Below, one piece after another: positions 38,989 through 48,254 of a stretch of DNA of 64,000 nucleotides (position 1 is its first letter; every line of letters begins with the position of its first letter). This DNA is from Phycisphaerales bacterium (lineage in GTDB: Bacteria; Planctomycetota; Phycisphaerae; Phycisphaerales; UBA1924), in contig JALHOJ010000003.1 in assembly GCA_022843045.1 (NCBI GenBank), forward strand, positions 1 through 64,000, given 5' to 3'. The position numbers and the translations under genes are program-made. Below the pieces are notes generated by a model. It was not told the origin of the DNA. It saw only the letters and a program-made list of their open reading frames with translations, and searched no databases.

Positions 38989-40506
38989 TCAGGCGTTGAT
39001 CCGCTTCGCCACCGCCACCCCCGCCTGCAGCGCGCCCTCCATGTAGCCCACGAACTTGTAGCAGCAGGCTTCGGTCGCGAAGTGCAGACGGCCGCCGTTG
39101 TGCGACTTGTTGAGCAGCGGGCCGGCCGTTGTCACCTGACCGGGTGCCGGGAAGGAGTAGCCGGCACCCACAAAGGGCATCCCGGGCCAGTCCATGAATC
39201 GCGTGTCGACGAGGTTGGCTCCGTAGCCCGCGTACACCTTCTCGAGTTGCTCGGCGTGCGCCTTCTTGCGATCTTCGCTGCTGCGGGCGCGGGCTCGCTC
39301 GGCGGTCTTGCCGCCAGCGAAGGCCGTCAGGCACGCGGGGTGCTCGGGCGGGTTTGGGTTGTCGCCTTCGGCGGCATCTTGCGCGTCGGTGCCGTCCCAG
39401 GTCCAGGAGTAATCGCCCCCTTCCGCGAGCGACACGGGATCGAGATTGCCATCCTGCCAGAAGCGACGCTTCACGTGGCTGAAGAACTTGGTGTTGATGC
39501 CCATCTGCACCTTGGTCGCGTCCAGCCCAGCGGGCAGGCCCTGCTTGAACTCGATCCGCTGCCAGACGCTGGGCGCGGTCGCGACCACAACCTCGTCGCA
39601 CTCAAGCGTGCGCGAGTCGGCGCAGGTCACGATCACCTTGTCGCTCTTGATGTCGATCGTCCGCACCGACAGACGCGTCACGATCCGGTCCCCCAGTTCC
39701 TTCGCCAAGCGCAGTGCGAGCGATTGGTTGCCTCCCTTGCAGCGATACACCTCGCTGTCGCTCCAGTACTTCTCAAGGCCCCCGCCCTTCACGCACGCGA
39801 GCATGCCCAGATAGCTCGCCTTGTCATCGTCCACGCCGTTGTCGCCCGCGATCTGCGCGTCGATGGCTTGCTTGACGATCTCGCGGGCCTCGATCCCCTT
39901 GAGCCACTCCGCGATCGAGCGCTTGTCGAGTGCTGCCGCGTTGGGGCTGTTCCAGGGTGCATCCGCGTCGATCGCTTCCGCATCGGCGTTCATCAGGCTG
40001 AACGCGGCGTCCATCTCTTCATAGATCGTGCCGGATTCCTCGCCCGAAATGATCTTGCCGCCCAGCACGATGGGGTAGTCCATCTCGCTCTCGTGGACGT
40101 CAAGGAACGTCAGGCCGAACTTCTCCGCATACGCGACCCACAGCGGATGGTTGCTGCCGATGAGTTCCCCGCCCCCTTCGATGTTGCGCCCGGGCACGAA
40201 CTCGTTCTTGTTCTCCGCGTTGAACGACAGCACCCGCCCGCCCACGCGGTTGGTGGCTTCGATCACCGTCACATCGTGCCCCGCCGTCTTGAGCTCATAC
40301 GCGCACGCCAGCCCGGCGAACCCGCCGCCGATCACCACGATCCGCTTCGCCGCGCTCGCGGGCCGAGCCTTGGCCCACGCCGCGGGCAGGTTGCTGAGGA
40401 GCAGCCCCGCGCCAACCGCCAGCGACTGCTGCATGAACCGCCGCCGCTCGGCGGGCGAAACCGGGTTGTGACGATGGGACAAACGAGCGAAGAGCGAAAT
40501 CGACAT
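38989..40506 (-). CDS. Flavin monoamine oxidase family protein with Tat-like signal
   Basis: RRRFMQQSLAVGAGLLL Tat-like; KRIVVIGGGFAGLACAYELKTAGHDVTVIEATNRVGGRV FAD motif. Confidence 0.92.
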   Translation of the reverse strand: MSISLFARLSHRHNPVSPAERRRFMQQSLAVGAGLLLSNLPAAWAKARPASAAKRIVVIGGGFAGLACAYELKTAGHDVTVIEATNRVGGRVLSFNAENKNEFVPGRNIEGGGELIGSNHPLWVAYAEKFGLTFLDVHESEMDYPIVLGGKIISGEESGTIYEEMDAAFSLMNADAEAIDADAPWNSPNAAALDKRSIAEWLKGIEAREIVKQAIDAQIAGDNGVDDDKASYLGMLACVKGGGLEKYWSDSEVYRCKGGNQSLALRLAKELGDRIVTRLSVRTIDIKSDKVIVTCADSRTLECDEVVVATAPSVWQRIEFKQGLPAGLDATKVQMGINTKFFSHVKRRFWQDGNLDPVSLAEGGDYSWTWDGTDAQDAAEGDNPNPPEHPACLTAFAGGKTAERARARSSEDRKKAHAEQLEKVYAGYGANLVDTRFMDWPGMPFVGAGYSFPAPGQVTTAGPLLNKSHNGGRLHFATEACCYKFVGYMEGALQAGVAVAKRINA

Positions 40507-40701
40507 AGCGGATCCTCCTTGGGGAGAGTACCCGCACGGTTGCAACGCGGCGATAAGGGGCCGCCGCACGCTGGGTATAGTCCGACCGTTGACCTCGCCA
40601 CCCTTCGAGCGGTGGACCTGTCTGCCGACCCGCTGCGCTGGTTCGCGTCCCGATGCCTTGGCGACCGATCAGACGCACACGACCCGTAGCCGCGTCGCCT
40701 C

Positions 40702-43700
40702 CTAGGCCGCCAGCTTCGCTTGGACGCTGTTGCGCTTGCTGGCCAGCCACTTGGCACAGATGCCCAGAAGCTTGGCCTTGTCGATGGGCTTGCTGGCGTA
40801 GTCATCGCAGCCGGCGCTCAGGCACCGGGCTCGATCTTCCGACATGGCGTGCGCGGTGAGGGCGATGATGGGCATGTGATTGCCTTCCGCCCGCAGCGTC
40901 GCCGCGAGCGAGTAGCCATCCATCTCCGGCATCTGCATGTCGGTCACGAGCAGGTCAAAGGGTGTCCCGCTGGCGGCGGCGGCGCGGATCATCTCGAGCG
41001 CGATCTTCCCGTGCTCCGCAACCTCCACCACCGCCCCGGCTTTGCGGAGATGGAAGCTGATCAGCCGCTGATTGTCGGGGCCATCTTCGGCAAGCAGGAT
41101 GCGGCCACTCAGCACGACCGGCCGGCCCGTCGCCGCGGACTCCGATGGCGACTGCGGCCCGTGCAGGCGCTCAACCCAGGCCGCCGCCGGCGCGACTTGC
41201 AGTGGGAGCACGAGGCGAAAGCACGAACCGCGGCCCGGCTCGCTGCTGAGCAGCTTGACGTCGCCCCCCATCAAGTTGGCCAAGCGCCGGCAGATGACCA
41301 GCCCCAGCCCCGTGCCGCCGTGCTTGCGGGTGGTGCTGGTGTCGGCCTGAGAGAAGTTGGCGAACAGCCGTTGCACCTGCTCCTGGGTCATCCCGATGCC
41401 GGTGTCGATGACGTCGATGCAGAGCTTGGGCTCGTCTTCCTGCTCGTCGGCCTCGACTTCCACGGTGATGGCCCCCTGCTCGGTGAACTTGGTGGCGTTG
41501 CCGAGCAGGTTCAGCAGGATCTGCCGCAGCCGCGTAGGGTCGGAGAGGATGCGATCGGGCGTGGGGGTTCGCAGGCGCGCTGCGAACGTGATGCCCTTGC
41601 CCTGCGTGCGGGGCAGCATCAGGCTCTCGACTTCGCGGAGGATCTCCACCAGCGGGGTCTCAATGTTCTCCAGCGCCATCCTGCCCGCCTCGATCTTCGA
41701 CAGGTCCAGGATGTCGTTGATTACGGTCATCAGGTGCTGTCCGGCAGACCGGATGGTTTCGATCGTCGTCAGCCGGGAGGCCGGCGCGGCCGCCAGGTCA
41801 CCGTCTTCGCGAAGCACGTCGGCGAATCCCAGGATCGCCGTCAGCGGCGTCCTGATCTCGTGGCTCATGTTGGCCAGGAACTCGCTCTTGGCCAGGCTTG
41901 CGGCTTCGGCGGCGAGCTTGGCGGCCTTGAGGTCCTCCTGCTGACTGCGCAGCTGGGTGATGTCGCGGGTGACGGCCAGGATTGCCGTGAGCGTCCCGGC
42001 GGCGTCCCGCATCGGCACCATGCTGGTGTCCATCCAGCGGCGGGTGCCCTTTCGGCCCATGATCTCGAACGTGGCCGTCGCGGGCTCGCCCCCAAGCGCG
42101 TTGCCGAAGGCCTGGCAGAACGCGTCCCGATGTTCGGACAGCACGAACTGCTCCAACCCATGCTCGCGAACCTGCCCGACGTTTTCGCACTCCAGCATCG
42201 CCAGCCCCGCGGCGTTCATGTCCTGCAGGCTTCCGTCCAGCCCCAGCACTTTGACGCACTCGGGCTCGGCTTCGAAGATCGCGCGCAGCCGCTGCTCGCT
42301 TTCGAGGATCCGGCGGTGCGTCAGCACCCGTTCGGTGATGTCGCTCTCGATGGCCATGAAGCCCGTGATCGTGCCTGCCTCGTCGCGCAGCGGCGCGAGT
42401 TCGATGTCGAGCACGTACTCCCGCCCGTCCTTGGCGTAGTTAATGATCTCCACGCGGGCCGGGGAACCGCTCCGCTGCGCCTCTCCCAGCGTGCGTGACG
42501 CGGCCGGATCGGTGCGCGGCCCGCCCAGCACGTGGCCGGGCTTGCGATCGCGAACTTCCTCCAGCGTGTAGCCGCTTATGCGCGTGAACGCCTGATTGAC
42601 CCACTCCACCCGCCCCTGCGCATCGGTGATGATGATCGCGTTGGACGTGCGCTTGGCGATCTCCGCGAGGCGATCCGCCGATGCCTTGGCGAGCTTGAGG
42701 TCTTCGGTCATGCGGACGGCCGCCGCCTCCGCGCGGACCCGGCCGGTCATCATCGCGTACACCGCCCACGCCGCCAGCATGCTCAGGAAGCACCCGCCCA
42801 CGCCGATGATCGGAAGCACGCTGCCATTGAACATCGCTTCAAACGCGGGCGTGGTCTTGGTGACGATGGTCCACGTCCGGCCATCCACGCCCACGCAACT
42901 GGTGTTGGTGAGCACTGCCTCCGCCGATCCGCCCGCCTGCTTCAAAGCATCCGTGTGGGGCTGCTTGGTGGCATAGTGGTACAGCAGCCGCGCGGGGTCC
43001 GCGGATGGGCCGTCATAGATTTCCACCTCGACCAGATCATCCCGCGTCATCACCATGCCCTGCAGCGCCTGCTCCATGAGCAGCGGCGCGTAGACGACGC
43101 CTTGCAACGCCGCAAGGCGTTCTTCGGGCGTGCCGGTGGGCAGGCTCTCGTCGTACACCGGCAGGTAGTACAGGAACCCAACCCCCTCGCCTTCGTCCTG
43201 CACCAGCGTCACCGCCTGCGTGATCGTGGGCTTGCCCGTCGATATTGCCCGCTCGATGGCCGCGCGGCGATGCTGCTCGGATCCGACATCCAGCCCCCAG
43301 GCCGAGGCGTTGCGTTCCTTGGGAAAGCAGTGCGTGATCACGTACAAGTCAGGCTGGCTTGCCATCGCCGAACCCGGTTCGGCGAGGCTCCAGACTTCAA
43401 AGTCCGGGGCCGCATCGGCCCGCTGGGCCGAAGTAAACGCGGGAAGGTCTTCGCGTCGCACCCGCTCGATCACGCCCATCCCCAGCACGCCCGGGAAGTC
43501 CTTGAGCAGATCGCGGGCTAGCACATACCGCTCGCAGGCCGCGCGATCCAGCCGCCCGGCCGCCGCCCACGCGCCCCGCAGGCCTGCCAGCCCGTGCCGG
43601 ATCTGGTTCACCCGATCCTGGGCCTCGTGCACCAGACGCTCGGAGCGGCGCTCGAATCGCCCTTCGAACTCCTTCCAGAGTTCCGCCTTGGTCGAGGAGA

Positions 43701-44012
43701 CGACCATGAGCGTGACGGCCAGCCCGGCGATGAGCACGCCGGTCGACGCGATTCCCGCGGAGCGCGCCAGCACCTCTGCGCCTGCATCGCCTCTTCGACC
43801 GCGGCCGAACGGGCCACGCGGATCCGCCACACCATGATCGGCGCGGCAATCAGCCCCAGCAGCGCGGCATGCAGCACCGCGCGTGCCGCCCCATCCACCC
43901 CCGGCGCGATCATCGGCAGCGCGAGCATGACGGTCACCTGCACCAGGATCAGCGCGGCGACCAGTTCCACGATCAGGCGTTGCAGGTTGATGGGCTTGTT
44001 CATGATGGACAC
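40702..44012 (-). CDS. Hybrid sensor histidine kinase/response regulator (CHASE, PAS, HisKA, HATPase, REC), apparently frameshifted near 43776
   Basis: FLANMSHEIRTPLTAILGFADVL; KHGGTGLGLVICRRLANLMGG; C-terminal LVTDMQMPEMDGYSLAATLR receiver. The N-terminal MNKPINLQRLIVELVAALILVQ..AVEEAMQAQ is in another frame. Confidence 0.88.
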
Positions 44013-44183
44013 GCCGCGCCCGGGAATTCACGGGCCAGCCGAGACACATCGGCCACTTTTCACGACCGCTTGCGTGGTCGTGGCGTCGCACCCTGCCCCC
44101 CACGCTGCGATGGCGGCCCAAGCGGGATGGCTCCGCGCTTGACTCGCTTGGCTCCCCATGAACGGCTACCCCAACCACGGGGT

Positions 44184-44972
44184 CTACTCGACGCCTTCGC
44201 CGGGCTCGAAGCCTGGCCTGATCTCGACGGCCACGCCGCATATGTCCTCGCGGAGTGCGTCGTCGTTGCCGTTGATCGCGATGGGCGGCTTCGGTGCGGT
44301 CTGGACCTGGGTCGTGAACTCGCATGGGACCTCAAAAGGCAGCGTTGCCTGCTTCAATGCCTGCCGAGCCAGCGCGAGATCGACCGTCACCGGCCGGTGG
44401 AACGCGTTGCCCTTGGCGGAGAACAATTCGTCGATGTGCTGGTACATCAGCATCGCCGTGCCCGACAACGCCGTCGCCGAGGTTTGTGCCGCGCACGGTG
44501 GGGCGGGGATCTCGATTGCTCCGACGCGCAACCCATCCGCGCTCGCGGTCGCGGGCGCCGGCTGGACGCCGTTGCTCGTAACGGGAGGAGGCTGCTCGTG
44601 CGCGTGGTATCGGCGGCCCAACGCCGCGGGTGCCGACGAAGCGATCGCGCGAGCGCAGCGTAAGTACGAGAAGATGCACTGGAGCTCGACGAAGATCGCG
44701 CGGGCCCTGGCCTCGATGCGCCCCAAGCCGCGTCCGGACGATGGCCTCCACCCCGTCATCATCGACATGCTGACCGCACTGCTCTCGCGGCACGGCACGG
44801 TCCGTGTCTGGGTCCACGACTTCTCGGGAGGCATCGAAACCGAAACATACCAGATCGCGTCCCGCGCGATGTGGCCAGATTCGCAGCTCGCGTCCCGTGC
44901 CGCCACGCTCGAGCCGGACGTGCTGTCCGAGTTCATCGCATCGCGAACCAACTGATGCCAGGCCGGTGCCAC
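44184..44972 (-). other. Region with protein-like codon use on both strands; one small minus-strand gene (C-part) and/or one small plus-strand gene (to 44955)
   Basis: Minus: MYQHIDELFSAKGNAFHRPVTVDLALARQALKQATLPFEVPCEF..; plus: KYEKMHWSSTKIARALASMRPKPRPDDGLHPVIIDMLTALLSRHGTVRVWVHDF.. No family recognised. Confidence 0.35.
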
Positions 44973-45023
44973 CGCCGGTCCGGTGCACTGCGGTATCGCC
45001 CATCCATCAGAGTATCGCGGGCC

Positions 45024-45099
45024 TCACGCCGCTACCGTCGCGCTGCTGGTCTCGCTCCACGCCCCAATCGCCCCGCGCTGGGTGACCCAGCGGGCCATG
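45024..45099. repeat. 76-bp direct repeat, copy 1 (second copy 46851-46926)
   Basis: tcacgccgcYaccgtcgcgctgctggtctcgctccacgccccaatcgccccgcgcYgSgtgacccagcgggccatg; 3 mismatches by eye. Confidence 0.9.
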
Positions 45100-45179
45100 G
45101 AGACGGCGGTCTTGCCCAAAGCCGCCTTTGCGTACACGGCGCGGATACTTGGGCTGGTCATCATGGTCAGGAAGGAAAA

Positions 45180-45279
45180 GCCAGGCACTTGCGACTGGGC
45201 ACTGGGCACCAGGGAAGAACAAACGCCCGAGACGTTGCCATCACCAGTGCCCAGTGCCTGATACCCAGTCCCTGCCTCC
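45180..45279. repeat. Inverted repeat caggcacttgcgactgggcactgggcaccaggg .. ccagtgcccagtgcctgatacccagtccctgcc
   Basis: actgggc heptads in both arms; inside the FnIII-like fragment. Confidence 0.88.
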
Positions 45280-45410
45280 ACCAACTTCACCCACACCTGG
45301 ATCCCGAGCACGCCCGCGGGCCGGGCGCGGCGGTGCGGCTTCGAGCACACCACGCGACACTCATGAGGTTTCAGCCTGGGGGGCATCAGCCGCCGCAACC
45401 GAGACAGTTG

Positions 45411-46367
45411 CTACAGCACCGCGTTGAAGAAGTACCCCAAGGCCACGATCGCGAGCGATACGCTCCCGAAGTAGATCGCGATGAGCCTTGGCTTGAGCAC
45501 CCGTCGAAGCAGAAGGCCCTCAGGAATCGAAAGTCCCACCACCGCCATCATGAACGCCAGCGCCGTGCCCAGCGCGATGCCCTTGGCGACCAGTTGCTCG
45601 ATCACCGGAATCACGCCCGTCGCGTTGGCGTACATTGGCACGCCAAGCAGGACGGCGAGCGGGACGGCAAAGGGGTTGTCTTTGCTAATGAAGCGCTCGA
45701 AGTAGTTCGCCGGCACAAAGCCGTGCATCCCCGCCCCGATGGTGATGCCGATGAGGACGTACGGCAGCACCTTTCGAGTCGTAGCCCACGCCTCGCGGAC
45801 GATGCCGGGTAGCCGCTGGCGCAACGAGCGATTGGCATTGTCCTGGGCCGCGTTCCCGGCCTGCACTTCCCACACCCATGGCTCGACGTGCTTCTCCAGC
45901 TTCATTCGGCCCAGAATCGTCCCGACCACCGTGCCCACCGCGATGCCCGCGCCACAGTAGATCAGCGTGGTCTTCCAGCCGAACACCCCGATGAAGACGG
46001 CCACGGCGGCTTCGTTCACGAGCGGCGAGGTGATGAGAAAGCTGAACGTCACGCCCAACGGGATGCCCCCGCGGACGAAGCCGATGAACAGCGGGATGGA
46101 CGAGCACGAACAGAAGGGCGTGACCGCCCCGAAGATCGCGGCGAGCAGATGATCGGTTCCGTACCACTTCCGCGAAGCCAGCCACGCGCGGACCTTCTCG
46201 ACGGGCATGTACGAGTTCACAATGCCCATCAGAAACGTCATCGCGAGCAGGAGCAGCGTGATCTTGATCGTGTCATACACGAAGAAGTGCACGCTCTGGC
46301 CCCAGTGCGATGCCGCGTCCATGCCGATGACGCTGAAGACCAGCCAGGATGCGAAGTCTTGAATCAC
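45411..46367 (-). CDS. Permease, DUF318/YraQ (SO_0444) type
   Basis: AIFGAVTPFCSCSSIPLFIGFVRGGIPLGVTFSFLITSPLVNEAAV; multiple TMs. Confidence 0.9.
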   Translation of the reverse strand: MIQDFASWLVFSVIGMDAASHWGQSVHFFVYDTIKITLLLLAMTFLMGIVNSYMPVEKVRAWLASRKWYGTDHLLAAIFGAVTPFCSCSSIPLFIGFVRGGIPLGVTFSFLITSPLVNEAAVAVFIGVFGWKTTLIYCGAGIAVGTVVGTILGRMKLEKHVEPWVWEVQAGNAAQDNANRSLRQRLPGIVREAWATTRKVLPYVLIGITIGAGMHGFVPANYFERFISKDNPFAVPLAVLLGVPMYANATGVIPVIEQLVAKGIALGTALAFMMAVVGLSIPEGLLLRRVLKPRLIAIYFGSVSLAIVALGYFFNAVL

Positions 46368-46597
46368 TTCTTCAGCAGCTCCGCAACCTCCGCCGCGGTG
46401 GGCACGCGACCGCTGATGACCACCTTCCCGTCAATCGCCAGCCCCGGTGTTTTCATCACGCCCATCCGGGCGATCTCGGCATAGTCCGTGACCTTCACGA
46501 TCTCGGCGGTGATGCCCAGCGAAGCCACCGCCTCGCGGGCCGCAGCCTCGGTGGACTTGCAGTTGTGGCAACCGGGACCGAGCACTTGGATTGTCAT
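46364..46597 (-). CDS. Small thioredoxin-family protein (MTH895/TM0996-like)
   Basis: MTIQVLGPGCHNCKSTEAAAREAV..GVMKTPGLAIDGKVVISGRVPTAAEVAELL. Confidence 0.92.
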   Translation of the reverse strand: MTIQVLGPGCHNCKSTEAAAREAVASLGITAEIVKVTDYAEIARMGVMKTPGLAIDGKVVISGRVPTAAEVAELLKK

Positions 46598-46850
46598 GGA
46601 TGCACTCCGTTCTCTCATGTCAAAGACAGCACGCCCACCGCTCGATTCTATACGAGTGGCAAATCGGCGCGATCGCTTCCGCGCTGGAGCGTGCATGCAT
46701 GAGCGTGCCTCGCAGTCCGAGACTCTGCGCGGGCGTCTGAACCGAGCACGCGAGGTACGTGACGCGCGAGCGGTTGTGTCACCGACTCGCCCGCGCACGT
46801 GGTGAGCCAGCATGAACCTCCTGGGGGCATGCGGACGGCGTGTCGATGTG

Positions 46851-47534
46851 TCACGCCGCCACCGTCGCGCTGCTGGTCTCGCTCCACGCCCCAATCGCCC
46901 CGCGCCGCGTGACCCAGCGGGCCATGTAGTGGGCCTGCATGCCGCCCTGCGAAGCCTCGAACGAGAGCGTCATCGATCCATCGCTCACGCTCTGCACGTA
47001 GCGATACGCCCGCTCGTCGGCGGGCGCTGGCGTCGCGGGCGGCGTGAGCGCGACGAAGACCTCGGCCCGCTCGACCCCGCGCGGCCGGGCCCGCCGCGCA
47101 GGCGAGCCATCATCCACCAGCCGCAGCGTGTGCGTCAGCCGCTGCCCGCTGTCAGCAATCACGACCGGCCGACTCGCCGGCGCAGGCAGCGCACCGCGCT
47201 GCGTCACGCGCGGGGAAATCCCCATCGCCGCGCGATCGGCGTTGGTGGTCGCCGGATAGCTCTGCACAAACGCCGTGATCGGCCGCACCACCCGCTCCAC
47301 CCGCGCCCGAGCCGCGTCCTTGGACTGCGTCGCCGCCTGCGCTGCGGCCTGAGCCGCCACCGCCTGCGCAAACGCCGAGTCCCACACCCCGGCCGCCAAC
47401 TGCAGCTCCAGCAGCATCCCTTCATCCAGCCCGTGCGTCACAAAGAACGCCGACACCGTGGGCACATACTGCCGCAGCCACGCCGAGAAGTCGCCATCGG
47501 GCCGGGGGATGTAGTTGTTGCTGGAGGAGGACAT
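46851..47534 (-). CDS. FnIII-like small protein of unknown function
   Basis: AYRYVQSVSDGSMTLSFEASQGGMQAHYMARWVTRRGAIGAWSETSSATVAA. Confidence 0.7.
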   Translation of the reverse strand: MSSSSNNYIPRPDGDFSAWLRQYVPTVSAFFVTHGLDEGMLLELQLAAGVWDSAFAQAVAAQAAAQAATQSKDAARARVERVVRPITAFVQSYPATTNADRAAMGISPRVTQRGALPAPASRPVVIADSGQRLTHTLRLVDDGSPARRARPRGVERAEVFVALTPPATPAPADERAYRYVQSVSDGSMTLSFEASQGGMQAHYMARWVTRRGAIGAWSETSSATVAA

Positions 47535-47591
47535 GGGGGAAAGCGAAAAGCGGAAAGCGAAAAGCGAAAATCAAAGACAGGACAAGGCGGG

Positions 47592-47725
47592 TCGCGGAGG
47601 GGGCGGAGAGGGGCGGAGCAACGCGGAGGAGGGAATTGGGTTGGTGTGGGCAAGCGTGCTTGCTGCGCATCCCAGTCTGCTTCTCAGCGTTCCTTCGCTT
47701 GCCTTCGCAACCTCCGCGATCTTCC
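47592..47725. repeat. Inverted repeat tcgcggagggggcggagaggggcggagcaacgcggagg .. gcgttccttcgcttgccttcgcaacctccgcga
   Basis: Arms complementary by eye; preceded by gcggaaagcgaaaagcgaaaa array at 47538-47567. Confidence 0.75.
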
Positions 47726-48051
47726 TACCGAGCAAAGCGATCCGTCTTGGTGCCGCGCCCATGCTCGCCACGGCCCGCGACACCACGCGCCGCATCCAGC
47801 CATCGGCCCACGAGCCCCGCCACTTCACCCGGCGACATGATTTTGCAACTTGGCGTCCCCGCCCCTCAATCCGTCCACGCCGCCCCTGAACCCGTCAAGG
47901 CCGCCCACAGGCCCGCCCGCGCCGCCGATCGATCCGGCGATGCCGCCCACCGATCCGGCGAACCCGCCCCCGCCCACGGCGGCAAGCAAATCCCACGCTC
48001 GCCCATGCGCACCCCGCGCCGACCGACCCCGCCGCGCTCACGTTCCTGACC

Positions 48052-48228
48052 ATGACCACCAAGCCGAGTGTCAGCTTTGAGATGAAGGCGGGCGAGGGCG
48101 GAAAACTAGCCGTCTATGTGACCCGCTGGGTTAAGGCCCGGGGCGAAAAAGGGCCGTGGAACGAGTTCACTACTGCGACGGTGGCGTCCCGGACGCTGCC
48201 CCCGCGTCGAGACGCGGTGCGAACATGA
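48052..48228 (+). pseudogene. C-terminal fragment of a third FnIII-like paralogue, opposite orientation
   Basis: MTTKPSVSFEMKAGEGGKLAVYVTRWVKARGEKGPWNEFTTATVAS, homologous to the C-terminus of 46851-47534; 58-aa reading frame below the ORF-track cutoff. Confidence 0.55.
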
Positions 48229-48254
48229 AGTGTTGCGGCCGTGGAAACGTACAG

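Larger units (their letters stand above)
45024..45398 (-). pseudogene. Fragment/variant of FnIII-like small protein (paralogue of 46851-47534) containing a repeat element
   Basis: C-terminus MARWVTQRGAIGAWSETSSATVAA matches 46851-47534; an inverted repeat interrupts the middle. Confidence 0.55.

Noticed and set aside
43770-43785. Programmed -1 frameshift in the histidine kinase
   Set aside because: No slippery heptamer or obvious downstream pseudoknot; a single-base indel is simpler.
45411-46597. Arsenic resistance operon
   Set aside because: The permease-thioredoxin pair resembles such operons, but no ArsR, ArsC or ArsM gene is present; substrate cannot be assigned.
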